Shown here: positions 52,517-61,419 of the stretch, piece after piece
How positions within the stretch are numbered: the first letter of the stretch is position 1
How the letters are laid out: every line of letters starts with the position of its first letter
Source of the DNA: Aciduricibacillus chroicocephali
GTDB lineage: Bacteria; Bacillota; Bacilli; Bacillales; Amphibacillaceae
Direction of reading: 5' to 3'
DNA: 64,000 nt
NCBI RefSeq assembly: GCF_030762805.1
Contig: NZ_CP129113.1
Coordinates: 820,001 to 884,000 of the forward strand
Notes under the pieces: generated by a model
Told to the model about the DNA's origin: nothing
The model's input: the letters and a program-made list of their open reading frames with translations, nothing else
Database searches by the model: none
Position numbers and translations under genes: made by a program

Positions 52517-53554
52517 CTAGGAAGAAGGCTCGGCTTTTTGTTTTTTTTGTCTTTTTTTCTGAAATACGCTAAGTAAAGCGATTGAGAACTCGATGATTAG
52601 GAAGATGATTACGATGCTACCCCAAACTGTCAACAACTGTTCCAACAATGATATAACAGAGACTGGTACAGTATTTGGAAGGCGAACTAGCAAATGGTGT
52701 GTAAGCAAGTAGAACATGCCGAATGTGAAGTTTCTGGCCCATTGTGACATATCAAAAATGAACAAGCCTTTTACCATTCCAAACAGGCTTATTCGCTGGA
52801 ATGCACGTGCGATTTCGAAACATTCAACAAGAATAAGCATGAACAAAGCGGCGAGCCAACAGTAAAGAATGGCAGCGAAAGGAAACAGGCCGGATACCGC
52901 CATAGCAACTCCGCTAATGGATAGGGCTCCGTGTATAATACAATTTGTATTTTTCCAATCAGTTGAGAGCTTCCAGTCTTGCCATTTACTATATCTCATA
53001 ATTAGTAGAACGATTCCGGCTATATAAAAGGTAAAACCGATAAAAATCCAACTATACAAAGTCCAGTCTGGCATATGGACAAAAGCAGCGTGACTCATAA
53101 TAATGGCAGATTGTGTGGCAACAGCAGCGAGCAGGATCATGCCGTGAGCATCTTTTCCTTTTAAGGTGAATAATCTAAATAAGTTCATTGCTGCAATAAT
53201 CGTAAAAACAGTCCAGCAAAAAATATTGACAACTGCAGTAATCTGAATAAGCGGATGCAACCCGGAATAATATTTAAGCGCAACATTACAAAGGACAGAT
53301 ACAGCAGCAATCCACGTACCGATAGCGAAAAAGTTGATTGGTGGTCCTTTAAGAAGGTTATGGCGGAATTCTTTGGTGAGCATTTGTAGAATCAGCAAGC
53401 TATACATGTACATCCAAAGAAGAATGACAAAAGCAGCGACCCATGGTCCAGCATCTTTATCTAGGCAAGGAAATTGTTCAATAGAGCCTACGAGAAAGAT
53501 ACCGATTGCCATAATTGCTGCAGGAGCTGCTGGGGCAATATGCAGTTTCTTCAT
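52517..53554 (-). CDS. TDT-like (SLAC1 family) membrane transporter
   Basis: A 345-residue protein with ten hydrophobic segments and a basic C terminus (KKRQKKQK). Features of the tellurite-resistance/dicarboxylate (TDT) family include a start at the membrane (PAAPAAIMAIGIF), a later WARNFTFGMFYLL and paired helices. Family members carry C4-dicarboxylates or anions. The similarity is partial, so I call it only TDT-like. ATG at 53554 follows GGAGGGAAG; two further upstream codons are in the same frame. Single gene on the minus strand. Confidence 0.5.
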   Translation of the reverse strand: MKKLHIAPAAPAAIMAIGIFLVGSIEQFPCLDKDAGPWVAAFVILLWMYMYSLLILQMLTKEFRHNLLKGPPINFFAIGTWIAAVSVLCNVALKYYSGLHPLIQITAVVNIFCWTVFTIIAAMNLFRLFTLKGKDAHGMILLAAVATQSAIIMSHAAFVHMPDWTLYSWIFIGFTFYIAGIVLLIMRYSKWQDWKLSTDWKNTNCIIHGALSISGVAMAVSGLFPFAAILYCWLAALFMLILVECFEIARAFQRISLFGMVKGLFIFDMSQWARNFTFGMFYLLTHHLLVRLPNTVPVSVISLLEQLLTVWGSIVIIFLIIEFSIALLSVFQKKRQKKQKAEPSS

Positions 53555-53672
53555 ATAATTACTTCCCTCCATGATGCAATCATTTTAAGTATACCATGCT
53601 CCTGAATAGTCCTCATTTGGTGGAGAAGGACAGGGGGAAGTAAGAATAGAATATAGAATGGAGGTACGCAAT

Positions 53673-54359
53673 ATGCTCGCATTGGTATCAGAACTACTTA
53701 AATGTAATATCGAGGGCAGGGACGGAGAAATCGGGAAAGTGAAAGATATTTATATTGATAATCAGCAGTGGACAATCAGGTATGTGCTCGCGGATACATG
53801 GAAAACACTTCCTGGTCGCAGGGTAGTGCTATCTCCATCCAGTTTCGAATCTCTGGATCTGAAAAGCATGTTGCTGAATATTAATCTGGATAAAGGGATA
53901 GTGAGGGAAAGTCCGAATTTCACTGAGAAGTCGGTGCTAACTTTTGAAACAGAAGAGAAATTGGCAAATTATTACGGTTGGCCAAAGTATTGGGAAGATG
54001 TTATAGTCTCCGAAACGGACGGACAGCTACAGACTCCTCTCCAATCCAATCAATTCGGAAAAATGCATAGCTTGCATCCGGAATCTGAAATGACTCATTT
54101 CAGGGTACATGCTGCGGACGGGAGACTAGGTAAAATTGTTGATATGATATTCGATGTTGACAAGTGGACAGTCCAATCATTTGTCATCAAATTAAAATAT
54201 CAGTCAGAAACAGGTCTTGTACTTTTATCTGCTTACGAAATTGCTTCTATTGAATGGGTTGAGGGAGATATGTATGTAGGTGAAACACTGGAAGGGCTAA
54301 AAGGTCGACCAATTTATCGAAATGAAAAAGAATTACATGAATATTTGCCGAATTTATGA
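53673..54359 (+). CDS. PRC-barrel domain protein (two repeats)
   Basis: A 228-residue protein made of two PRC-barrel domains, about 1-80 (LKCNIEGRDGEIGKVKDIYID) and about 130-205 (VHAADGRLGKIVDMIFDVDKW); quoted parts: DGEIGKVKDIYID and DGRLGKIVDMIFD. Each has the conserved D-G-x-[IL]-G-K-[IV] core. Such proteins bind RNA, ribosomes or photosystem components; here the role is unknown. ATG at 53673 follows ATGGAGG. Terminator at 54358. Confidence 0.8.
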   Translation: MLALVSELLKCNIEGRDGEIGKVKDIYIDNQQWTIRYVLADTWKTLPGRRVVLSPSSFESLDLKSMLLNINLDKGIVRESPNFTEKSVLTFETEEKLANYYGWPKYWEDVIVSETDGQLQTPLQSNQFGKMHSLHPESEMTHFRVHAADGRLGKIVDMIFDVDKWTVQSFVIKLKYQSETGLVLLSAYEIASIEWVEGDMYVGETLEGLKGRPIYRNEKELHEYLPNL

Positions 54360-54392
54360 CTGCCATGTTTCCGGGCAGTCTGTTTTTATCTA
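54358..54392 (+). terminator. Rho-independent terminator
   Basis: GACTGCC and GGCAGTC arms, nine-base loop, TTTTT tail. Confidence 0.8.
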
Positions 54393-54477
54393 TATTACAC
54401 AGTTTTATGTCGTTTTTAATCGAAATGTCAACTAAATGTGATAGCCAATACATACTCTATTAAGTTAAAATATACCA

Positions 54478-54506
54478 TAGACAATACTATATATCTTTAT
54501 TAGATT
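54478..54506 (+). promoter_or_regulatory. SigA-like promoter of the sigI leader
   Basis: TAGACA, 17 bases, TAGATT, ending 22 bases before the leader ORF start at 54528. Confidence 0.45.
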
Positions 54507-54527
54507 ACACAGAAGCGGAGCTGCATC

Positions 54528-54638
54528 ATGGATAAGACAAAACAAAGTGAAAACAGAAAAAACAACTTGCCGCCCCCACCCATAAAAAAGGTTAGGGCGG
54601 CGAATCTTATGGAAGATGGAGGTGCCTTACAATGGTAA
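54528..54638 (+). CDS. 36-codon leader ORF with tetraproline, overlapping sigI
   Basis: ATG at 54528 follows GCGGAG; the frame runs to TAA at 54636-54638, overlapping the sigI ATG (54632) by seven bases. The peptide is basic and begins MDKTKQSENRKNNL; residues 15-18 are four prolines (CCG CCC CCA CCC), then IKKVRAANLMEDGG. Consecutive prolines stall ribosomes unless EF-P acts. The proline codons lie in the 5' arm of an inverted repeat, GCCGCCC (54569-54575) with GGGCGGC (54595-54601). Its function is unknown; translational control of sigI is inferred from position. Confidence 0.45.
   Translation: MDKTKQSENRKNNLPPPPIKKVRAANLMEDGGALQW
54573..54604 (+). promoter_or_regulatory. possible SigI autoregulatory promoter
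   Basis: CCCCCACCC (54573-54581), about 19 bases, CGAA (54601-54604), resembling the SigI type (C-rich -35, CGAA -10). It would start transcription about 20 bases before sigI. Overlaps the leader ORF, so the two readings compete. Confidence 0.4.
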
Positions 54639-55360
54639 CCAGCCCATCATTAAAATCTCTATCCTTGGAAGAGATGATTAGGGCAGCTCAGGAAGGTGAC
54701 GCCTATGTGCTGAATCATCTGCTGACCAGTTATCAGCCTTTTGTGGCAAAAAGTGTGTCGGAAGTATGCAAACGCTATATAGATCCTAAACGAGATGATG
54801 AATTCAGTATCGGTCTTTCTGCTTTTAATGAAGCAATTAGCAGCTATGTACCGGAACGAGGGAATTTTTTCTCTTTCGCCAAGCTTGTCATCAAACGCAA
54901 AGTGATTGATTACATCCGTTATTCTCAGAAGGGTGTGACCGCTGTTTCGCTTGATGAAACGTATGACGAAGAACAGATGGAAAATCCTTTGGAAGCCGCA
55001 GCTGTTAAGGAAAACTATGATAAAGAACAAGATGCATGGTTTCGTAAGCAGGAAATTATTGAATTTGCCAAACAGCTTAATCAGTATAAACTGACGCTTA
55101 CTGAACTGGCGGAATCTTCTCCGAAACATAGAGATGCACGCGACTCCGCTGTCGCAACGGCTAAGATTCTGTACCGTGATGAAGCGCTTAGGGATCATGT
55201 AAAGCGTAAGCATAAACTGCCGATCAAAGAACTTGCGAAACTTGTTGATGTCAGCAAAAAAACTTTGGAGCGCAATCGAAAGTTCATACTCGCAATATTC
55301 ATCGTTCTTGATGGGGATTTTGTTTATCTACAGGAGTATTTAAAGGGGATAGGCCAGTGA
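54632..55360 (+). CDS. sigI: RNA polymerase sigma factor SigI
   Basis: A 242-residue alternative sigma factor. Region 2 is visible from QEGDAYVLNHLLTSYQPFVAK to FFSFAKLVIKRKVIDYIRYSQ (quoted in part: FAKLVIKRKVIDYIR, about 88-102), and a C-terminal helix-turn-helix is KELAKLVDVSKKTLERNRKF (about 202-221). SigI responds to heat and wall stress in Bacillus, to polysaccharides in Clostridium. ATG at 54632 follows GATGGAGG. It overlaps rsgI by four bases. Confidence 0.93.
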   Translation: MVTSPSLKSLSLEEMIRAAQEGDAYVLNHLLTSYQPFVAKSVSEVCKRYIDPKRDDEFSIGLSAFNEAISSYVPERGNFFSFAKLVIKRKVIDYIRYSQKGVTAVSLDETYDEEQMENPLEAAAVKENYDKEQDAWFRKQEIIEFAKQLNQYKLTLTELAESSPKHRDARDSAVATAKILYRDEALRDHVKRKHKLPIKELAKLVDVSKKTLERNRKFILAIFIVLDGDFVYLQEYLKGIGQ

Positions 55361-56598
55361 GTAAAGGTTTAGTGATGGAGAAGCATCGCAAATATATGAT
55401 CGTCCTGACGAGTGACGGGATGTTCCAGAAGGCCGTCCCGCAAGATTGTGCCGAGCTTGGAGAGGAAGTAGACTTCGAACCCCTCACCGAAAAGCGACGG
55501 AAGCTCGTCCTTCCGTCGATAGGCAGGTTCGGTATACCTGTTGGAATTGCAGCAGCAGTAATACTACTTCTAATTGTAATGCCTTTCTTTCCCCAGCCAG
55601 GTAAAGAATTGAAGACTTATGCCTATGTCAGCATTGATATTAATCCTAGTATTGAATTGCAGGTTGACGAGTCGATGCGTGTCAAAAAACTAACGCCGTT
55701 GAACGAAGATGCTAAAACAGTGCAAGCCAGTCTTGGGGATTACAAAGGCGAAGACATAGCAAAAGTCGTCGACGATATTATGATTAAGAGTGAAGAAAAA
55801 GATTTAACTGCTCATGGGAAAAAAATGCTCGTTGGGGTCAGCTACGCCAATAGCAAAGACAGCGATAAAGCATCTGTACTTGATCATTTGCGAGATTTTT
55901 TCCGGACAGATGCACCTGACTGGAAGGTAGCTTCATACAAGTTGCCTAAAGACTTAAGAAAAACTGCCCATGAAGAAAAGCTTTCTGCAAATGAACTGCT
56001 TGCTAAAAAACTGTACAACTCAGATAATTATGCCTCGCTCTCAAAGAAGGATATTGAAATCATTCATTCTTTTTATCAAAAGAAAAATAAAGAAGCAGAA
56101 GAAGCAAAATTAATGAAAAAGGCAAAGCAGGAGAAGGAAAGCGAAAAAACACAAGAGACAGTGAAGCAGGAACAGGAAAAGAAAGATGAACAATCTTCTA
56201 GCCAGAAGGTTGTAAATCCGCCTGCATCGTACGAGCCTCAGAGTCAATCGAACAGCGGGCAATCAAAGGGTACAACTCAGCCGTCTGGATCTTCGGGTAG
56301 TAATACAAAAAATACTTCAGGCTCTTCTTATTCTGGAAGTAGCAGTTCAAAGACACAACAGCCGTCTACGCCGAATAAAAATAATAATTCGAGCAGCAAT
56401 GTAAACCGTAATCAGGAAAATAATTATTACAGAGACCAACAAAACAATAATCAAGATAATAGTAACAATAACCAGCATTATGATTATAGGAATAATAATC
56501 CATACCGAAACAAGGATTACAATCAATATAAGAACCACGGAGAACAATATCACAATCAATATCAAAACCAGGACGACGATGAGGACGACGATGATTAA
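55357..56598 (+). CDS. rsgI: anti-sigma-I factor RsgI
   Basis: A 413-residue membrane anti-sigma factor. The cytosolic RsgI_N domain (about 1-52; IVLTSDGMFQKAVPQ) binds SigI, one membrane helix follows (about 63-80, VGIAAAVILLLIVMPF), then an extracellular RsgI middle domain (about 90-230) beginning TYAYVSIDINPSIELQVD, after which self-cleavage is known in relatives. A coiled Lys/Glu stretch is followed by a low-complexity Ser/Asn/Gln/Tyr region and an acidic DDDEDDDD end. Start GTG 55357 overlaps the sigI stop. The tail is likely cell-wall associated. Confidence 0.93.
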   Translation: MSKGLVMEKHRKYMIVLTSDGMFQKAVPQDCAELGEEVDFEPLTEKRRKLVLPSIGRFGIPVGIAAAVILLLIVMPFFPQPGKELKTYAYVSIDINPSIELQVDESMRVKKLTPLNEDAKTVQASLGDYKGEDIAKVVDDIMIKSEEKDLTAHGKKMLVGVSYANSKDSDKASVLDHLRDFFRTDAPDWKVASYKLPKDLRKTAHEEKLSANELLAKKLYNSDNYASLSKKDIEIIHSFYQKKNKEAEEAKLMKKAKQEKESEKTQETVKQEQEKKDEQSSSQKVVNPPASYEPQSQSNSGQSKGTTQPSGSSGSNTKNTSGSSYSGSSSSKTQQPSTPNKNNNSSSNVNRNQENNYYRDQQNNNQDNSNNNQHYDYRNNNPYRNKDYNQYKNHGEQYHNQYQNQDDDEDDDD

Positions 56599-56603
56599 GA
56601 TAA

Positions 56604-56646
56604 AAGAGGAGCATGTGGCCAAATTTGCCGCATGCTCCTCTTTTTA
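56604..56646. terminator. bidirectional terminator
   Basis: AAAGAGGAGCATG and CATGCTCCTCTTT arms with inner GGC/GCC, between rsgI and the convergent YhdB-like gene. Confidence 0.88.
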
Positions 56647-56886
56647 CTAAATTTCAATACTTGGCATCGGTGTCATCTGCATTGCATGGTCTATATAGTG
56701 AAGAAGGTCATTGCGTGCTGCTAGTACAATCCCTTCATCAGAGCAAAAGTGAAGTTGAGCAAGAAATGTTTCTATTTTCTTGGAGAGAATGTCGTCAGGC
56801 GACTTCGCCATAATATCAATCAGATTGTCCCAATGGCCCCATAAAGTGCAATATAAAGCATTGTCATATTCGAATCCGGGTTCCAA
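56647..56886 (-). CDS. YhdB-like small protein
   Basis: A 79-residue protein. YDNALYCTLWGHWDNLIDIM and DDILSKKIETFLAQL (short blocks at about 8-27 and 31-45) fit what I remember of B. subtilis YhdB, a small protein of unknown role. The start is TTG at 56886, six bases after AAGGGAGGGG; an upstream ATG (56913) in the same frame precedes that site and is unlikely. Single gene. Confidence 0.6.
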   Translation of the reverse strand: MEPGFEYDNALYCTLWGHWDNLIDIMAKSPDDILSKKIETFLAQLHFCSDEGIVLAARNDLLHYIDHAMQMTPMPSIEI

Positions 56887-57001
56887 ATTAGTCCCCTCCC
56901 TTAATTCTGACATTTGCCTGCGTTCGTACTATGCCCATAAAACAAACTGTATTCGCTTGTGCAGTGATGGATTGGTTGCCAGAAAAGTACAGATGAATTT
57001 T

Positions 57002-57031
57002 TGAATAGATGATCTTGCCTTCCGCATACTA
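57002..57031 (+). promoter_or_regulatory. SigG/SigF-type promoter
   Basis: TGAATA, 17 bases, CATACTA, matching the forespore consensus (TGMATA-N17/18-CATWNTA), 30 bases before the lipoprotein gene. Confidence 0.65.
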
Positions 57032-57060
57032 CTCATGAAATCAAAAGGAGGCAATTATCT

Positions 57061-57663
57061 ATGAGTTGGAAACGTGCAGGCATCGGCTTGGCCATTGCAG
57101 CGGCGCTCGTCGGATGTAACAATAATGATAATAATAAAGGCAATAACAACATTGACACACATCGGTATCAGAATGATTTGAATGACAATGGAGATGGAAC
57201 GACACGTGATCGTTTCAATAACGATATGAACCGTACGCGTGATAATGTACACAACGATATGAATCGTGGCCGAAACACAATTGATCGTGATTACAATGAC
57301 AGACATGGCGATCATTATAATCTGAGCAAAAAAGCAGCAAACCGTATTGAATCAGAAGTGCAAGGCATTGATGGAGCTTATGTAGTGATGACAGATAACA
57401 ACGCATATGTAGCTGCAAACCTTGATACGAATAATAGCAATGGTCGTACTGCAGGTGAATTGACTGATTCAGTCAAAAAACATATTAAAAACATTGTGCA
57501 GGCAGAAGAGCCAAGTGTGGACCGTGTTTATGTTTCAACAAACCCGGATTTTGCTAATCTAATGAGCCGTTATTCCAATGATGTGGACAACGGGCGCCCG
57601 GTCGGCGGAATGTTTACTGAAATTGGCAATATGATCAAGCGTGTATTCCCACAAAATAAATAA
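57061..57663 (+). CDS. YhcN/YlaJ family sporulation lipoprotein
   Basis: A 200-residue lipoprotein: signal peptide with lipobox LVGC (about 16-19), then an Asn/Asp/Arg-rich linker (about 20-80) and a YhcN/YlaJ domain (about 85-195; LSKKAANRIESEVQGIDGAYVV in part: AANRIESEVQGIDGA). The family is made in the forespore and found in the inner spore membrane. ATG at 57061 follows AAAGGAGG. A SigG/F-like promoter lies in front, consistent with spore expression. Confidence 0.88.
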   Translation: MSWKRAGIGLAIAAALVGCNNNDNNKGNNNIDTHRYQNDLNDNGDGTTRDRFNNDMNRTRDNVHNDMNRGRNTIDRDYNDRHGDHYNLSKKAANRIESEVQGIDGAYVVMTDNNAYVAANLDTNNSNGRTAGELTDSVKKHIKNIVQAEEPSVDRVYVSTNPDFANLMSRYSNDVDNGRPVGGMFTEIGNMIKRVFPQNK

Positions 57664-57756
57664 GGGGAGGGACGAGCATCCGTGCTCGTCCTTTTCTTTT
57701 TTTAATCTCTTTGCTATGATGAATGCATAATGAATAGTAAGAAGGGGCGGTTATGC

Positions 57757-58215
57757 ATGCAAAAAATGAATGTTGAAAGCTTCAATCTCGATCATACGAA
57801 AGTGAAGGCACCTTACGTACGTCTAGTTGGCGTAACAGAAGGTTCCAATGGAGATAAAGTATACAAATATGATATTCGTTTTAAACAGCCGAACAAGGAA
57901 CATATGGTAATGGACGCGCTACATTCCATTGAGCATCTTATGGCAGAGAATATCCGCAATCATATGGACAATGTTCTTGATATTGGGCCTATGGGATGCC
58001 AGACAGGATTTTACCTCGCTGTTTTGAATAATGACAGCTATGAAGATGTACTGGAAGCACTTGAAAAGACACTGAAGGACGTGTTGGAAGCGACAGAAGT
58101 ACCCGCATGCAATGAAGTGCAATGTGGCTGGGCTGCCAACCACAGTCTTGAAGGTGCACAAGAGATAGCACGAGATATGCTTTCCAAGCGAGACGAGTGG
58201 CACGAAGTCTTTTAA
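57757..58215 (+). CDS. luxS: S-ribosylhomocysteine lyase LuxS
   Basis: A 152-residue zinc/iron enzyme that splits S-ribosylhomocysteine into homocysteine and the AI-2 precursor DPD, recycling SAM by-products. Metal ligands are His56 and His60 in HSIEH (most have HTLEH) and Cys123 in EVQCGW; Cys81 (GPMGCQTGF) is the catalytic thiol. [19 protein letters not shown] is conserved. ATG at 57757 follows AAGGGGCGG; an earlier frame has no site. Single gene without S-box. Confidence 0.95.
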   Translation: MQKMNVESFNLDHTKVKAPYVRLVGVTEGSNGDKVYKYDIRFKQPNKEHMVMDALHSIEHLMAENIRNHMDNVLDIGPMGCQTGFYLAVLNNDSYEDVLEALEKTLKDVLEATEVPACNEVQCGWAANHSLEGAQEIARDMLSKRDEWHEVF

Positions 58216-58288
58216 GAACAAGAAGGTGACAATTCTGTCATCTTTTTTTGTTGTAGTAGGGAATAAGTGCAAACAGGAGAGTGATGAG

Positions 58289-59656
58289 ATGAGTGAGCAA
58301 GTAGTTAGCCATTTAAGAGAAAACAGAGAGAGGCTGTTGAAAAAGTTAAATGACTTCCTTCGCATTCCAAGTATTTCAACTGACAGCAAATTTGCAGAAT
58401 CGGTAAGTGAAGCAGCAGATTTCCTGAAAACATATTTGGAGGACATTGGATTTGGTAAAGTTGAAAAGCAGGAAACGAATGGTCATCCGCTCGTATATGC
58501 CGAGTATATGGAAGCAGGTCCTGATGCACCAACAGTGCTTTTCTATGGTCATTACGATGTCCAGCCTCCCGATCCGCTTGATCAATGGGTGACCCCGCCA
58601 TTTGAACCTGAAATCCGTGATGGCAGATTATATGCCCGCGGTTCAAGCGACGATAAAGGACAAGTGTTCATGCAACTTGCTGTTTTTGAAGCGTTCATGA
58701 AAACAAAAGGAAAAATCCCTCTAAATGTAAAGGTTTGTATTGAGGGTGAAGAAGAGATCGGCAGTGAGAACTTGTATGAAATTCTTCATGAAATGAAAGA
58801 GAAATTCAGCGCTGATTTTGCAGTCATTTCTGATTCGGGCATGGTTGCCGACAATCAGCCGACAATTCTTTATGGCTTGAAAGGCTTTACTGGTATTGAA
58901 ATTGAAGTTGAAGGGCCGGATCATGATTTGCATTCCGGTATGTACGGTGGGGCAGTCCGTAATCCGGCGATGGCGCTTGCACATCTTCTTGCTTCCATGA
59001 AAAACACTGATGAAGTTGTGACTGTAGAAGGATTTTATGAAGGGGTAGAGGGACTTACTGATAAGGAGAGGGCCCTAATCAAGAGCGTTCCTGGGGAGGA
59101 TTTCAAAGCTTCTTGCGGTATCGCTGAAACTGCATCAGAAAAAGGCTATACACCGGAAGAACACACAATGGCACGCCCTACTTTTGAAATCAATGGTATG
59201 TACAGTGGTTATCAAGGTGAAGGGACGAAGACGATTATCCCTGCGACGGCTACTGCGAAAATCACATGCCGCCTTGTACCAGGTCAGGAACCGGAACATA
59301 TCCAAGAACTTCTTGAGAAGCATGTATTAAAGCATGCTCCATCTGGTGTTAGAGTGCATGTAAAAAAGGAGAAGCTGTCAGCAAAAGCATATAAAGTCGA
59401 GCCGAATCATCCATTGATTCAAAAAGCTTCAGAGAGTTATTCAAAAGCATTTGGAAAAGAAACAGTCTACGTTAGAATGGGAGGTTCAATCCCGGTTGTC
59501 GAATGGATTGATGCTTTGTATGATGTTCCAGTTGTACTGCTTGGATTTGGGACGCCGGACGATCGCCTTCATTCTCCAAATGAGAGCTTCCCGCTCGACA
59601 GTTTTGACAAAGGAATGGAGACACTTGCCTACTATTGGAGTTCTTTTAGCAAATAA
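58289..59656 (+). CDS. M20 family dipeptidase
   Basis: A 455-residue cytosolic zinc peptidase (CNDP-like branch of M20). YGHYDVQPPDP (about 87-97) carries the first metal His and Asp, GRLYARGSSDDKG (about 112-124) the second Asp, EGEEEIGS (about 148-155) the catalytic Glu, and the lid domain shows HDLHSGMYGGAVRNP (about 205-219). It cleaves dipeptides or N-blocked dipeptides; the substrate is uncertain. ATG at 58289 follows CAGGAGAG; the open frame upstream of it lacks a site. Single gene. Confidence 0.92.
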   Translation: MSEQVVSHLRENRERLLKKLNDFLRIPSISTDSKFAESVSEAADFLKTYLEDIGFGKVEKQETNGHPLVYAEYMEAGPDAPTVLFYGHYDVQPPDPLDQWVTPPFEPEIRDGRLYARGSSDDKGQVFMQLAVFEAFMKTKGKIPLNVKVCIEGEEEIGSENLYEILHEMKEKFSADFAVISDSGMVADNQPTILYGLKGFTGIEIEVEGPDHDLHSGMYGGAVRNPAMALAHLLASMKNTDEVVTVEGFYEGVEGLTDKERALIKSVPGEDFKASCGIAETASEKGYTPEEHTMARPTFEINGMYSGYQGEGTKTIIPATATAKITCRLVPGQEPEHIQELLEKHVLKHAPSGVRVHVKKEKLSAKAYKVEPNHPLIQKASESYSKAFGKETVYVRMGGSIPVVEWIDALYDVPVVLLGFGTPDDRLHSPNESFPLDSFDKGMETLAYYWSSFSK

Positions 59657-59725
59657 CGAAGTGAGCGTTTTGACGTCATCTGCATCGGGTAATAATGGAT
59701 TAGTTGCAGACTGGGGGGAATTGCG

Positions 59726-60490
59726 GTGAATTATGCGATTGTTACGGGTACTTCAAGGGGACTTGGAGAAGCTTGTGCTAAGCTGCTTATTGAAAGTGGC
59801 ATGCATGTATTCGGTATAGCGAGAAATAAGAATGCGAAGCTTGACCATTTTGCGAAAGAGAATCATGTGCAGTTTAATCATATAGAATGCGACTTGGGAG
59901 AACCATCTCTTTTGGAAAAGAGGATGGAAGAAATACTTGCAACATTGGCTCATGTAGAAGAGGTGACATGCGTATATCTCATTAATAATGCGGCAACGCT
60001 GGAACCAATTGATCGAGCTGATGAATTGACTGATGCTATGGCTATTACTCTTCATACGCAAGTGAATCTGGCAAGCCCGATGCTGATATTGAATGCAGTG
60101 CTTCATGCATCAAAAAACAATGACTGGCCGGTGATCGCAGTCAATGTGACGTCCGGAGCAGGAAGGCGCCCAATCCCAGGATTCAGCGCCTATTGCAGTA
60201 CGAAGGCTGGAATTGATATGTATACTGAAACAGTAGCCAAGGAATTGGAGATTTCAGGATCGGAAAATAAAGTGCTAGGTTTCAGTCCCGGCATAATGGA
60301 TACAGATATGCAAGAAGAAATTCGGAATTCAAATGAAGCGGCTTTCCATGAAGTTGAGACCTTCCGTGCTTATAAACGGAACGGCCATTTGAGGCAAGTG
60401 GAAGAGGTTAGCGGAATTCTTGTTGATATCCTGACAGATCCTGCTAATGCTGTTAGCGGTAAAATATACAATGTACAAGATTACTTCTAA
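59726..60490 (+). CDS. short-chain dehydrogenase, benzil/sepiapterin reductase-like (YueD)
   Basis: A 254-residue NADP-dependent SDR. Cofactor motif TGTSRGLGEA (7-16), NNAA (about 91-94), catalytic SAYCSTKAG with Tyr and Lys (about 152-160), and SPGIMDTDMQ near 190-199. Closest named relative is the (S)-benzoin-forming benzil reductase of Bacillus, YueD, also similar to sepiapterin reductase; the natural substrate is unknown. Start GTG at 59726, after GGGGGGAATTGCG. Single gene. Confidence 0.88.
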   Translation: MNYAIVTGTSRGLGEACAKLLIESGMHVFGIARNKNAKLDHFAKENHVQFNHIECDLGEPSLLEKRMEEILATLAHVEEVTCVYLINNAATLEPIDRADELTDAMAITLHTQVNLASPMLILNAVLHASKNNDWPVIAVNVTSGAGRRPIPGFSAYCSTKAGIDMYTETVAKELEISGSENKVLGFSPGIMDTDMQEEIRNSNEAAFHEVETFRAYKRNGHLRQVEEVSGILVDILTDPANAVSGKIYNVQDYF

Positions 60491-60526
60491 AAGAGTCTTT
60501 GCCGGGTTCGGCAAGGGCTCTTTTGC
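60490..60526 (+). terminator. Rho-independent terminator
   Basis: AAAAGAG(T)C(TTTG)CCG and CGG(CAAG)GGCTCTTTT arms with slightly imperfect stem, T-rich tail. Confidence 0.75.
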
Positions 60527-60604
60527 GCAATATAAAGAACTAGGCAAAAAAGTTTTGCATATGTTAAACTTTAAAGAGTTGAATAATGGAGAGGACGTAT
60601 AAGA

Positions 60605-61357
60605 ATGATCACGAGAAAGAGTGCCCGTGAAATTGAACATATGCAAAAGGCTGGCGATTTGCTCGTGGCCTGCCACAAAAAAATCTCTGAATTGATCCGC
60701 CCAGGCATCACAACAATGGAGATTGACAGCTTTGTCGACCGTTTCCTTGAAGAGCATGGAGCTGTTCCGGAGCAGAAAGGATACAATGGGTATCCATATG
60801 CGACATGTGCTTCACTTAACGACGAGATCTGTCATGGTTTCCCGACGAATACCCCTCTTAAAAATGGCGATATTGTAACAATCGATATGGTTGTCAATTT
60901 GAACGGTGGACTGGCAGATTCTGCTTGGACATATGCAGTCGGTGAGGTCGATGAGAAGGGGAAACGTCTTATGGAAGTGACAAAGGAAGCCCTTTATAAA
61001 GGAATCGAGCAGGCTGTTCCGGGGAAACGGATTGGAGATATTGGTCATGCGATCCAGACTTATGCGGAAGGTGAAGGATTCTCCGTCGTACGTGAATTTA
61101 CAGGTCATGGCATTGGTCCAACCATCCACGAAGATCCGCATATCCCGCATTACGGTTTGCCGAACAAAGGAGCTCGTCTGAAAGAGGGTATGGTCATTAC
61201 AATCGAGCCGATGATCAATGAAGGTGCATGGCAGAGCAAGCTTGATGATAATGGCTGGACAGCACGCACAATCGATGGCGGCAGATCGGCACAGTATGAG
61301 CATACGCTTGCGATTACAAAGGACGGACCGATCATTTTGACAGACCAGGACAAATAA
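60605..61357 (+). CDS. map: methionine aminopeptidase type I (second copy)
   Basis: A 250-residue M24A peptidase. Metal ligands Asp94, Asp105, His168 (TGHGIG), Glu201 (IEPM) and Glu232 (QYEHT) are all present, with substrate His77 in CHGFP. Compared with the copy at 5274, it has a shorter loop in the middle and different surface residues. B. subtilis also has two MetAPs. It is not in the ribosomal-protein operon context, so I cannot say which copy is the housekeeping one. ATG at 60605 follows GGAGAGGACG. Terminator at 61367. Confidence 0.95.
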   Translation: MITRKSAREIEHMQKAGDLLVACHKKISELIRPGITTMEIDSFVDRFLEEHGAVPEQKGYNGYPYATCASLNDEICHGFPTNTPLKNGDIVTIDMVVNLNGGLADSAWTYAVGEVDEKGKRLMEVTKEALYKGIEQAVPGKRIGDIGHAIQTYAEGEGFSVVREFTGHGIGPTIHEDPHIPHYGLPNKGARLKEGMVITIEPMINEGAWQSKLDDNGWTARTIDGGRSAQYEHTLAITKDGPIILTDQDK

Positions 61358-61366
61358 TCTTATTTC

Positions 61367-61402
61367 AAGCGCCCTTTTTTCATTAAGGGTGCTATTTTTT
61401 TA
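61367..61402 (+). terminator. Rho-independent terminator
   Basis: AGCGCCCTT and AAGGGTGCT arms (one G.U), TTTTCATT loop, TTTTTTT tail. Confidence 0.8.
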
Positions 61403-61419
61403 CGGGAAAAGGTGATGTT

